This document shows positions 1-6,062 of a DNA stretch of 7,993 nt, in pieces. The stretch comes from Methylophaga sp. (GTDB lineage Bacteria; Pseudomonadota; Gammaproteobacteria; Nitrosococcales; Methylophagaceae): contig WTAY01000065.1 in NCBI GenBank assembly GCA_013139345.1, positions 1 through 7,993 on the forward strand, in the 5' to 3' direction. The translations under genes and the position numbers were made by a program. Positions within the stretch are counted from its first letter, which is position 1; the number at the start of each line of letters is the position of its first letter. The notes beneath the pieces were generated by a model. That model was given only the letters and a program-made list of their open reading frames with translations, was not told where the DNA came from and searched no databases.

Positions 1-4
1 ACGC

Positions 5-20
5 TGGCTCTTTTTTTGCA
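5..20 (+). promoter_or_regulatory. Sigma-54 (RpoN) promoter candidate for the porin-glnK-amtB operon
   Basis: The sequence TGGCTCTTTTTTTGCA matches the sigma-54 consensus TGGCACGNNNNTTGCW at 10 of 12 defined positions. The GG (6-7) and GC (18-19) dinucleotides have the exact spacing that RpoN holoenzyme requires, and a C at position 4 fits the preferred pyrimidine. With the GC taken as -13/-12, transcription would start near position 31. Sigma-54 promoters need an enhancer-binding activator, and for glnK-amtB operons this is classically NtrC. Its sites would lie upstream, outside the window. The match and spacing are seen directly; use in vivo is inferred and is strengthened by the nitrogen genes downstream. 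Confidence 0.72.
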
Positions 21-30
21 CTACTTAGTT

Positions 31-221
31 GTAGTAGTACCTTTAATGTGTTGTTTTAATGCTACATGCTGCCTGTTTCCTTAGCTATTTCAGTCCGTTA
101 AGGTTTACGTCATATATTAGCTTATGCTAAAAATGTCGGCGGTCTGAATGCAGAGTGTTACATAAAAGCAACATAGTCATTCAAACACTATAATTATAAG
201 AACGTAAATAGAGGAATAAAA
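31..221 (+). other. Long 5' leader between the sigma-54 promoter and the porin gene
   Basis: If transcription starts near 31, the porin mRNA carries a leader of about 190 bases with no convincing open reading frame. It contains a small perfect hairpin (TTAGC 117-121, loop TTAT, GCTAA 126-130). A perfect TATAAT lies at 189-194, but no -35 element stands at 16-18 bases from it, so a secondary sigma-70 start is only a weak possibility. The ribosome binding site GAGG (211-214) sits 7 bases before the ATG. No known riboswitch was recognised. Confidence 0.4.
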
Positions 222-941
222 ATGAAATTAAAAACAATCTCAACACTATGTCTTGCTGCAAGCACACTGCTTGTTGCTTCATCTGCAATGGCATGGGAAA
301 GTGAAGATGGTGTACATTCAACAAGTGCTAGTGTTGCATTATCATCTGACTACGTATGGCGTGGAATGTCTCAAACACAACGTGACCCAGCTATCTCTGG
401 TTCTTTTGATTATTCACACTCTAGCGGTTTTTATGCTGGAGTTTGGGCTTCAAATGTTGATGAGTTTGCTGATGGTGATCAAGCTAACCTTGAAGTTGAT
501 ACTTACGCAGGGTTTTCAAGCGAGTTTGGCGACACGGGCATTGGCTACGATATCGGTTGGTTACGTTACATCTACCCAGGCATAGCTGATGGTCTTGACT
601 ATGACTGGAATGAATACCACATTGGTCTAAGTTACAGCTTCTTAAGTGCAAGTGTAAACTACGCTAATGAAGTTTATGGAGATGGTGGTGATAGCGCTCT
701 ATATTACACATTAGGAGCTGCACACGAATTCGAAAGTGGTTTTTCAATCGATGCTAATGTCGGTGCGTATGACTACTCTGATGAAGCTGCATATGGAGAT
801 GATCTATATATAGACTGGAATGTCGGCGTATCAAAAGAATTGGCAGGTTTTGGTCTTGATGTTCGTTATTTCGACACTAGTGGTGAGTTTAGTGGCGACC
901 AATCAGATCGTGTAGTCTTCACAATCTCTAAATCAATGTAA
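222..941 (+). CDS. TorF-family putative outer-membrane porin (TIGR02001/Gcw_chp type)
   Basis: This encodes a 239-residue outer-membrane beta-barrel protein of the family annotated as TorF putative porin (TIGR02001, PF09694). Residues 1-24 form a clear Sec signal peptide ending in SSAMA before W25. The family-typical segment SDYVWRGMSQ follows at 42-51, then GFYAGVWASNVDEF at 69-82. The rest alternates short aromatic and polar strands rich in Asp, Glu, Tyr and Gly, as in small barrels. Length is normal for the family (about 240). The start is supported by GAGG 7 bases upstream and by the signal peptide. It is the first gene after the sigma-54 promoter and precedes glnK-amtB, which suggests passage of ammonium or another small nitrogen compound across the outer membrane. 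That substrate is inferred from position only. The last residue is Met rather than the aromatic residue usual for barrel proteins. The family assignment is firm; pore function is not proven. Confidence 0.85.
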   Translation: MKLKTISTLCLAASTLLVASSAMAWESEDGVHSTSASVALSSDYVWRGMSQTQRDPAISGSFDYSHSSGFYAGVWASNVDEFADGDQANLEVDTYAGFSSEFGDTGIGYDIGWLRYIYPGIADGLDYDWNEYHIGLSYSFLSASVNYANEVYGDGGDSALYYTLGAAHEFESGFSIDANVGAYDYSDEAAYGDDLYIDWNVGVSKELAGFGLDVRYFDTSGEFSGDQSDRVVFTISKSM

Positions 942-948
942 TTATCCT

Positions 949-981
949 TGGCCACCCACTCTCTCGGGTGGTCATTTTTTT
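949..981 (+). terminator. Intrinsic terminator/attenuator between the porin gene and glnK
   Basis: TGGCCACCC (949-957) pairs with GGGTGGTCA (966-974) in a 9-bp stem containing one G-U pair. The loop has 8 bases, and seven T residues follow at once (975-981). This is a textbook Rho-independent terminator 8 bases after the porin stop codon. The glnK ribosome binding site begins directly after the T-run, and no promoter is visible between them. The hairpin therefore probably works as a partial terminator that gives more porin mRNA than glnK-amtB mRNA, or as a 3' stabiliser of the porin message. Confidence 0.85.
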
Positions 982-982
982 G

Positions 983-987
983 AAGGA
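983..987 (+). promoter_or_regulatory. Ribosome binding site of glnK, abutting the terminator U-tract
   Basis: AAGGA ends 7 bases before the glnK ATG and begins one base after the last T of the upstream terminator. This is unusually tight packing. A transcript that reads through carries the hairpin immediately 5' of the ribosome landing site, so hairpin folding and ribosome loading could influence each other. Confidence 0.7.
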
Positions 988-994
988 ATAAGTT

Positions 995-1333
995 ATGAAA
1001 CAAGTAGTAGCTATAATCAAGCCGTTTAAGCTTGATGATGTCCGTGAAGCGCTTTCTGAAATCGGTGTTCAAGGTTTAACCGTATCTGAAGTAAAAGGCT
1101 TTGGTCGTCAAAAAGGTCACACAGAGTTATATCGTGGTGCAGAGTATGTTGTAGATTTTCTACCTAAACTTAAGCTAGATATCGCTGTTGATGATGATGT
1201 TGTTGATCAAGTAACTGAAGCAATCATCAAAGGTGCTAACACTGGCAAGATCGGTGATGGCAAAATCTTTGTTTATCCACTAGAGCAAGTGATCCGTATT
1301 CGCACCAGCGAAACCGGTTCTGACGCTTTATAA
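995..1333 (+). CDS. glnK: Nitrogen regulatory protein PII, GlnK
   Basis: This is a trimeric PII signal protein of 112 residues, the standard length. It senses 2-oxoglutarate, ATP and ADP, and is uridylylated by GlnD according to glutamine level. The T-loop carries the uridylylation signature YRGAEY (46-51), with Y51 as the modified tyrosine, Q39 for 2-oxoglutarate binding, and R47 as the finger that enters the AmtB pore. The C-terminal nucleotide-binding signature TGKIGDGKIFV is at 83-93. The sequence is nearly collinear with Escherichia coli GlnK, including the endings GKIFV and VIRIRT. It lies 15 bases before amtB, the classic glnK-amtB pair, which favours GlnK over the paralogue GlnB. Deuridylylated GlnK is expected to plug AmtB when ammonium is plentiful. 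Transcription probably reads in from the sigma-54 promoter, through the hairpin at 949-981. Confidence 0.97.
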   Translation: MKQVVAIIKPFKLDDVREALSEIGVQGLTVSEVKGFGRQKGHTELYRGAEYVVDFLPKLKLDIAVDDDVVDQVTEAIIKGANTGKIGDGKIFVYPLEQVIRIRTSETGSDAL

Positions 1334-1348
1334 GTTTAGGAGTTAAAA

Positions 1349-2632
1349 ATGGAAACTGTAACAAATCAAATTTTCGAACTCCAATACGCTATTGATACCT
1401 TTTACTTCTTAGTAATGGGTGCGTTGGTTATGTGGATGGCCGCTGGCTTCTCAATGTTAGAAGCAGGTCTAGTTCGTGCGAAAAACACAACTGAAATCTT
1501 AACAAAAAACGTTTTATTGTTCGCTATCGCTTGTACTGCTTATATGGTTGTCGGTTATGACATCATGTACGGCGGCGGCATCTTCTTAGAAGGTATTGCG
1601 GGTGGTGATAACTTAACTGCTGATGCATTAGCCGCTTCTGCTGAAGCCGGCTTCAATGGTGGTTCTGTTTATTCTTCTGCATCTGACTTCTTCTTCCAAG
1701 TTGTGTTTGTTGCAACTGCGATGTCGATTGTTTCAGGTGCAGTTGCTGAACGTATGAAATTATGGGCATTTGCTGCATTTGCTGTTGTTATGACGGCATT
1801 CATCTACCCAATGGAAGGTGCTTGGACTTGGGGTGGTGCTTCTGTATTTGGCATGTACTCTCTTGGCGATGACTTTGGTTTCCTTGATTTTGCCGGTTCA
1901 GGTATCGTACATATGGCCGGTGCAGCTGCTGCATTAGCAGGTGTTATCTTGCTAGGCGCTCGTAAAGGTAAGTATGGTCCTAACGGCGAAGTTCGCCCAA
2001 TTCAAGGTGCAAACTTACCAATGGCAACATTAGGTACATTCATCTTATGGTTGGGTTGGTTCGGCTTTAACGGTGGTTCAGTTTTAAAACTAGGTGACAT
2101 GGCAAGTGCAAATGCAGTTGCAATGGTATTCTTAAATACAAATGCTGCTGCTGCCGGTGGTGTTATTGCTGCATTACTTACTGCTAAAGCACTGTTTGGT
2201 AAAGCTGATTTAACAATGATTTTAAACGGCGCGTTAGCAGGTCTAGTTGCTATCACTGCGGGTCCTGATACACCAACACCATTAATGGCTACAATCATTG
2301 GTGCAGTTGGTGGTGTATTAGTTGTGTTATCAATTATTGCTTTAGATAAATTCAAACTTGATGATCCAGTGGGTGCTATATCTGTTCATGGTGTGGTTGG
2401 TTTATGGGGACTGCTTGCAGTGCCATTAACTAACGCTGATGCTAGCTTCTCTGGCCAATTGGTCGGTGCAGCAACTATCTTCGTTTGGGTATTCGGAACA
2501 AGCTTTATTGTTTGGTCAGTGCTAAAAATGGTGATGGGCATCCGTGTCTCTGAAGAAGAAGAGTACGAAGGTGTTGATTTAAGTGAGTGTGGTATGGAAG
2601 CATACCCAGAGTTCACAAATAACACTAAGTAA
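1349..2632 (+). CDS. amtB: Ammonium channel/transporter AmtB
   Basis: This encodes a 427-residue Amt/Mep/Rh-family inner-membrane ammonium channel with about 11 transmembrane helices. The family signature starts at D180 (DFAGSGIVHMAG, 180-191). The twin pore histidines are H188 and H347 (AISVHGVVGLWG). W161 in WTWGGA matches the periplasmic-vestibule Trp of E. coli AmtB, and F116/F120 in FFFQVVF probably form the Phe gate. The cytoplasmic tail after helix 11 (GIRVSEEEEYEG, then EAYPEF near the end) has the form that docks GlnK. Unlike E. coli AmtB, no separate cleaved signal peptide is apparent: the first hydrophobic segment begins near residue 17 and reads as helix 1. AGGAG lies 6 bases before the ATG. 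It is the last gene of the operon and is followed by a strong terminator. Confidence 0.97.
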   Translation: METVTNQIFELQYAIDTFYFLVMGALVMWMAAGFSMLEAGLVRAKNTTEILTKNVLLFAIACTAYMVVGYDIMYGGGIFLEGIAGGDNLTADALAASAEAGFNGGSVYSSASDFFFQVVFVATAMSIVSGAVAERMKLWAFAAFAVVMTAFIYPMEGAWTWGGASVFGMYSLGDDFGFLDFAGSGIVHMAGAAAALAGVILLGARKGKYGPNGEVRPIQGANLPMATLGTFILWLGWFGFNGGSVLKLGDMASANAVAMVFLNTNAAAAGGVIAALLTAKALFGKADLTMILNGALAGLVAITAGPDTPTPLMATIIGAVGGVLVVLSIIALDKFKLDDPVGAISVHGVVGLWGLLAVPLTNADASFSGQLVGAATIFVWVFGTSFIVWSVLKMVMGIRVSEEEEYEGVDLSECGMEAYPEFTNNTK

Positions 2633-2651
2633 GCTTTAGTTTAGTACAAAT

Positions 2652-2688
2652 AAAAAAGGCGTTACCTTTATTGGTAACGCCTTTTTTT
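2652..2688 (+). terminator. Strong intrinsic terminator of the porin-glnK-amtB operon, possibly bidirectional
   Basis: GGCGTTACC (2658-2666) and GGTAACGCC (2673-2681) form a perfect 9-bp stem with a 6-base loop. Seven T residues follow on the 3' side (2682-2688). Six A residues precede the stem, so it extends by A-T pairing and also has a T-run on the opposite strand. It stands 19 bases after the amtB stop codon. It may also stop transcription arriving from the convergent minus-strand gene at 2899-3357. Confidence 0.93.
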
Positions 2689-2689
2689 A

Positions 2690-2898
2690 TTGCCTGTTGT
2701 TTTGTATATTTCATCATAGAGACACTGAGGGTACGGAGTTTTATGTTTATTTAATAAAGCCCATTACCCCCATGAAAATGGAACTCCAACAATAGCGTCT
2801 ATTTTTATGGGAATGACGAACTGGGAAAGTGGGAAACCTGTACTTTCATTGATTACGCCCCCCTATAAAAAGGGTCCAAGGTGTCTCAGTGGCAAGTT
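2690..2898. other. Intergenic stretch between convergent amtB and the DUF188 gene, with degenerate inverted repeats
   Basis: No supported gene lies here. The clearest structure is CCCATGAAAAT (2769-2779) against ATTTTTATGGG (2801-2811), an 11-bp stem with one G-U wobble. A nested CCAT-GAAA-ATGG mini-hairpin is at 2770-2781. The right arm runs on into GGGAATGACG, which resembles the GGGAATGAC ends of common dispersed repeats. Smaller pairs are GAAAGT/ACTTTC (2825-2830/2842-2847) and CCCT/AGGG (2861-2864/2871-2874). None is followed by a T-run on the minus strand, so no clean terminator was found for the DUF188 gene. Confidence 0.4.
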
Positions 2899-3357
2899 CT
2901 ATTTAGCCAGGTACTTGGTCAAAAATGAATCTAAACTATTAGCAAACCTCTGCCGATCTGCTTGGTTCAAAGCTGAAGGCCCTCCAGTCTGGACGCCACT
3001 CGACCGCATTGTTTCCATAAAGTCTCGCATCGTCAGTCGAGCTTTAATATTATCAGTGGTATACAGTTCACCACGTGGGTTCAATGCATGAGCACCTTTT
3101 TCGATTACTTCTGCTGCGAGAGGAATGTCACCTGTAATGACAAGGTCACCGACATCTAACCTCTGCACAATCTCATTATCAGCCACATCAAAGCCCTGTG
3201 TGACTTGAAGGAAGGTAATGTAACGAGAGGGAGGAATACGCATCGAATGGTTAGCCACCAAAGTCATTTCGACCTTCGTTCGTTCAGATGCTTTAAATAG
3301 AATATCCTTTATAACAACGGGACACGCATCAGCATCTACCCAAATTTTGATAGCCAT
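2899..3357 (-). CDS. DUF188 / UPF0178 family protein (YaiI/YqxD type)
   Basis: This encodes a 152-residue cytoplasmic protein of the DUF188 family (PF02639, UPF0178), known in E. coli as YaiI and in Bacillus as YqxD. Diagnostic segments are WVDADACPV near the N-terminus (6-14), with Asp residues that look like a metal site. DVADNEIV follows at 57-64, then GDLVITGDIPLAAEVI (70-85) and TGGPSALNQADRQRFANSLD (124-143). The length is typical. From memory, the fold has been linked to PIN-like nucleases, but no activity is established, so only the family name is given. The ATG has no strong Shine-Dalgarno; only an A-rich stretch with GAG precedes it. It lies 38 bases downstream of the Sel1-repeat gene on the same strand and may share its transcript. 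Confidence 0.9.
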   Translation of the reverse strand: MAIKIWVDADACPVVIKDILFKASERTKVEMTLVANHSMRIPPSRYITFLQVTQGFDVADNEIVQRLDVGDLVITGDIPLAAEVIEKGAHALNPRGELYTTDNIKARLTMRDFMETMRSSGVQTGGPSALNQADRQRFANSLDSFLTKYLAK

Positions 3358-3395
3358 CTCTTTTTTGCTCTGTTCTGGTTAATGATGCTTATGCA

Positions 3396-3911
3396 TCACG
3401 GAGTTTGTTTTATTTTTTCTACTCTAAAAAGCCAATCAAGAAACCGTTCGATAGCTTGAGGTTCATCCTGAACCGTATCCTGTTTAATATCCTTACTACT
3501 TTTCTTTAATGGCTCAAATTTAACGTTAGAAGGAGGAATTAAGCCAAGCTTATTGAGTGCAAAGTAGTTACCATTCTTTGCAGAAAGCTTATACCACTTA
3601 TCCGCCTCCTGTTGGTCGATCTCTAGGCCTCCCAGGCCAAACTCATACATAACACCTAGGCTATATTGCGCTAAATCATTATTTTGATTTGCAGCTTTTT
3701 TATACCACACGACGGCTTGTTCAGCATCTTGCTCAACACCTTGACCACTATTATATAAATTTGCCAATGCATATTGTGCATATGCATTCCCTAGCTCCGC
3801 CGACGCTTTGCAATTAATGTAGTTTTGTTCTTTGCTGGCATTATCATCAACACAATGAGCACTAACAGTATTAATGGTAAAAAACATAATTAATAAAAAA
3901 ATAGTCTTCAT
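3396..3911 (-). CDS. Small secreted/periplasmic Sel1-repeat (TPR-like) protein
   Basis: This encodes a 171-residue protein with an N-terminal signal peptide of about 18 residues (hydrophobic FLLIMFF, cleavage likely after VSA before H19). Two Sel1-type repeats follow. The first spans about 43-75 (AQYALANLYNSGQGVEQD, then A..WYKKAA). The second spans about 79-113 (LAQYSLGVMYEFGLGG, then A.KWYKLSA) and has an extra residue in its loop. A partial third helix is at 114-123. The C-terminal 45 residues are charged and Lys-rich, with no known domain. C20 and C34 could form a disulfide in the periplasm. C20 lies one residue past the predicted cut and the site is not a typical lipobox. Such repeats are protein-binding scaffolds, and the partner is unknown. 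GGA about 6 bases before the ATG is a weak ribosome binding site. The family is clear; the specific role is unknown. Confidence 0.82.
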   Translation of the reverse strand: MKTIFLLIMFFTINTVSAHCVDDNASKEQNYINCKASAELGNAYAQYALANLYNSGQGVEQDAEQAVVWYKKAANQNNDLAQYSLGVMYEFGLGGLEIDQQEADKWYKLSAKNGNYFALNKLGLIPPSNVKFEPLKKSSKDIKQDTVQDEPQAIERFLDWLFRVEKIKQTP

Positions 3912-4042
3912 TACAAATCCATATTTTTAAGAAATAAATGAGTTCTAAGTTTAACCTAAATCACCACAAAAAAACTAAGATTTCTTTTATTAACCAGCAT
4001 CTCTAATGGTCTTTGAAAATACTTAGTAATCATTAAGCCTTC

Positions 4043-5377
4043 TTATTTAGCTACGGGTTTACGACTTCTACGTTGACCAGAGTGTGCCGCTGCAGGTCGT
4101 GCTGAATCACTATTAGCAGAGCGAGAACGACGATTTCGGTTTGCAGTCGGTTCTTTACGCTGATTATTATCTTTACTTGGTCTTCTCGCCTTTTTAGCTT
4201 TGCCCCCTTTTTTACGCTCACCCAATTTTGTAATTGGCACAGGATGAACAGGCACAAAACCTACTTCAACATCACGCACCAAAGTCTGGCGAATTAAATT
4301 CTCAATATCAGATAAGAACTCAACTTCATCAGCACTCACTAATGAGATTGCTTCACCTTCTGCACCAGCACGACCTGTACGACCAATACGATGCACATAA
4401 TCTTCCGGTACATTGGGTAATTCAAAGTTAATCACATGAGGTAAGTCGCTAATATCGATACCTCGTGCTGCAATATCGGTTGCCACTAATACGCGAATCT
4501 TATTTTGTTTAAAATCAGCCAAAGCGCGCGTTCGTGCTCCTTGGCTTTTATTACCATGGATAGCGGCAGCAGTAATGCCAAACTGATCGAGCTTTTTAAC
4601 TAAGCGATTACAGCCATGCTTGGTTCGCATAAACACCAATACTTGGTTCCAATTATTTGTGCCCACAAGGTGGATTAATAACTCTGTTTTTTTCGTCTTA
4701 TCCACTTCAAACATGGATTGTTTAACACCTTCAGCCGTTGTTTTCTGCGGGCTAATTTCAACTTGAACGGGGTTCTTCAAAATATTATTCGCTAAAGTGC
4801 GAATTTCACCAGAGAAGGTCGCTGAAAATAATAAGTTTTGGCGAGTTTTCGGCATCAAAGACATGATTTTACGAATGTCTTTAATAAAGCCCATATCCAA
4901 CATGCGATCGGCTTCATCTAATACCAAGATTTCAACATCCGAAAACTTCACGGCATTTTGATTATAAAGATCCATTAAACGACCCGGTGTTGCCACTAAT
5001 ACATCAATACCACGGCGTAACTTCATCATTTGTGGGTTAATTTTCACACCACCAAACACAACGGCTGATCGCAATGACAAATTTTGTCCGTATAACACTA
5101 CGCTGTCATGAACCTGTGCGGCTAATTCACGTGTAGGCGTTAAGATCAAGGTGCGAATATGATTAGGTCTTACTCGAGTACCATTATCAAGACGTTGCAA
5201 TAATGGCAATGTAAAACTAGCCGTTTTCCCCGTACCTGTCTGGGCAGCCGCCATCACATCACTGCCTGTTAAAACAGCAGGTATAGCCTCAAGTTGAATC
5301 GGTGATGGTTCGGTATAGCCTTTTTTCTCGATGGCACGAAGAAGAGGATCAGAAAGACCCAGTGAAGCAAATGACAT
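4043..5377 (-). CDS. rhlE: ATP-dependent DEAD-box RNA helicase RhlE
   Basis: This is a 444-residue DEAD-box helicase that unwinds short RNA duplexes, with roles in ribosome maturation and RNA turnover. All motifs are present: F3 and Q motif GYTEPSPIQ (20-28), Walker A AAQTGTGKT (44-52), PTRELA (81-86), GG (109-110), TPGR (130-133), DEAD (154-157), SAT (185-187), VLVFMRT (246-252), ATDIAARGID (299-308) and HRIGRTGR (329-336). The opening MSFASLGLSDPLLRAIEKKG closely follows E. coli RhlE. Residues from about 384 to 444 form a disordered Lys/Arg-rich tail that probably tethers the enzyme to RNA. Such tails vary between species. The weak Shine-Dalgarno GAG stands about 8 bases before the ATG. An extended -10 promoter candidate lies about 80 bases upstream. 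It appears to be a single-gene unit; no clear terminator was seen downstream in 3912-4042. Confidence 0.93.
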   Translation of the reverse strand: MSFASLGLSDPLLRAIEKKGYTEPSPIQLEAIPAVLTGSDVMAAAQTGTGKTASFTLPLLQRLDNGTRVRPNHIRTLILTPTRELAAQVHDSVVLYGQNLSLRSAVVFGGVKINPQMMKLRRGIDVLVATPGRLMDLYNQNAVKFSDVEILVLDEADRMLDMGFIKDIRKIMSLMPKTRQNLLFSATFSGEIRTLANNILKNPVQVEISPQKTTAEGVKQSMFEVDKTKKTELLIHLVGTNNWNQVLVFMRTKHGCNRLVKKLDQFGITAAAIHGNKSQGARTRALADFKQNKIRVLVATDIAARGIDISDLPHVINFELPNVPEDYVHRIGRTGRAGAEGEAISLVSADEVEFLSDIENLIRQTLVRDVEVGFVPVHPVPITKLGERKKGGKAKKARRPSKDNNQRKEPTANRNRRSRSANSDSARPAAAHSGQRRSRKPVAK

Positions 5378-5456
5378 AGTGTAGTCTCAATTAACGGTGG
5401 TTTCTCGACAGCGAAAATAATCGTACAGTCGGGATAAAAGGAAGTAATAATTGAAC

Positions 5457-5465
5457 ATTATATCA
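5457..5465 (-). promoter_or_regulatory. Extended -10 promoter candidate for rhlE
   Basis: Read on the minus strand the sequence is TGATATAAT: a perfect TATAAT preceded by TG at the extended -10 position. No good -35 element is found at 16-18 bases; the nearest TTGGAA is 20 bases away. This fits extended -10 promoters, which need little -35 contact. Transcription would start near 5450 and leave a leader of roughly 70 bases before the rhlE ATG. Confidence 0.55.
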
Positions 5466-5544
5466 GCTATCACCATCCCACTTTCCAAGAGCCATTATTA
5501 ACGCATTAATTTATACACATAATCGATGAAGCTGCAGCTCCTTT

Positions 5545-5622
5545 CCCGTCATCCTCGAGTATTTTTATCAAGGATCTATTATCTTGAGCAGATCCCAGCT
5601 AAAAGCATGCTGGGATGACAGG
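5545..5622. repeat. Palindromic intergenic repeat element (GTCATCC...GGATGAC ends)
   Basis: The ends CCCGTCATCC (5545-5554) and GGATGACAGG (5613-5622) are inverted repeats matching at 9 of 10 bases. The right half contains a perfect 8-bp hairpin, ATCCCAGC (5592-5599) with GCTGGGAT (5609-5616). In the interior, GGATCT (5572-5577) pairs with AGATCC (5590-5595) and TCAAG (5568-5572) with CTTGA (5583-5587), so several exclusive folds exist. No transposase gene and no obvious target duplication flank it. GTCATCC-ended palindromes are common dispersed repeats in bacterial intergenic DNA; membership in such a family is inferred because only one good copy is in the window. It lies downstream of the membrane-protein gene and upstream of rhlE. 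Confidence 0.6.
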
Positions 5623-5651
5623 ATAAAAAATTGCATATTGAATGATTATGG

Positions 5652-6050
5652 TTATATACGCCAAGGTGACTTACTATTGCTCAGTTTTGTCATGCCCTTT
5701 ATCGTGCGATACGCCAACCAAATACCAAGGCTAAGCTCTACCACATAGTCAATAACCCAATGTGTTGCAACGGCTGTAATAAAAGTCTCGCTATCAAATC
5801 CACTAACTACGTGTAACGCTTCATAAGCAAAAAAAGCCACCAGAGCAATATGAACAAGTACGGCAAACTGCGAGCTTCTGACAATCCATAAAAAGTGATC
5901 TTTTTTAATAAGATCAGAAATATCACACCATTTTTTTGCAAAAAAGAGCGTGATAAACGACATTAGCAATGACATTATCCCCATACCAATCAGGGAGAAA
6001 AAAACACTTAAGCCTAGAAATGAATAAAGTGCCCAAACAGTGTTATACAT
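5652..6050 (-). CDS. Small integral membrane protein of unknown function
   Basis: This encodes a 132-residue hydrophobic protein whose family I do not recognise. It shows three probable transmembrane segments: a long one at about 8-38, a second at about 54-78 (from WIVRSSQ to ALHVV), and a third at about 98-116 (HWVIDYVVELSLGIWLAYR). The stretch between the first two is charged and Lys-rich (FAKKWCDISDLIKKDH). The C-terminal tail is basic (KGMTKLSNSKSPWRI), which suggests a cytoplasmic C-terminus. Translation starts at an ATG preceded by AAGGA (6058-6062), which overlaps the stop codon of the oxidoreductase gene. The two genes are 10 bases apart and should be co-transcribed. The strong ribosome binding site and the absence of stops support a real gene. 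No function can be assigned. Confidence 0.75.
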   Translation of the reverse strand: MYNTVWALYSFLGLSVFFSLIGMGIMSLLMSFITLFFAKKWCDISDLIKKDHFLWIVRSSQFAVLVHIALVAFFAYEALHVVSGFDSETFITAVATHWVIDYVVELSLGIWLAYRTIKGMTKLSNSKSPWRI

Positions 6051-6057
6051 AGCTTTT

Positions 6058-6062
6058 TCCTT
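6058..6062 (-). promoter_or_regulatory. Ribosome binding site of the small membrane protein, overlapping the upstream stop codon
   Basis: On the minus strand AAGGA begins inside the TAA stop codon (6061-6063) of the oxidoreductase gene and lies 7 bases before the ATG of the membrane protein. Ribosomes finishing the first gene would sit directly on this site, so translational coupling is likely. Confidence 0.65.

Noticed and set aside
253..585. Open frame of 110 codons inside the porin gene, + strand
   Set aside because: Out-of-frame shadow of the well-supported porin, with no ribosome binding site and a composition unlike a real protein.
841..856. TGGCAGGTTTTGG as a second sigma-54 promoter for glnK
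   Set aside because: The -24 half is good, but at the required 12-base spacing there is no GC dinucleotide at -12.
866..1072. Minus-strand frame of 68 codons across the porin/glnK junction
   Set aside because: It runs antisense through the terminator hairpin and the glnK start and has no recognisable domain.
2002..2625. Two minus-strand frames antisense to amtB
   Set aside because: They are the mirror of a highly conserved membrane protein's codon pattern, with Pro/Ala/Asn-rich translations and no start signals.
2807..3091. Plus-strand frame of 94 codons entering the DUF188 gene
   Set aside because: More than half of it is antisense to the DUF188 coding region, it starts inside an inverted repeat and it has no ribosome binding site.
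3383..3398. TGATGC-TTAT-GCATCA hairpin at the end of the Sel1-repeat gene as a terminator
   Set aside because: The stem is only 6 AT-rich pairs, it overlaps the stop codon, and no T-run follows on the minus strand.
3912..4042. Terminator for rhlE or promoter for the Sel1-repeat gene
   Set aside because: ACTAAG...CTTAGT plus a T-run can be drawn, but the loop is about 50 bases; no -35/-10 pair of good quality was found.
4051..4431. Frames on both strands within the rhlE C-terminal region
   Set aside because: Shadows of the helicase gene caused by the repetitive Lys/Arg codons of its tail.
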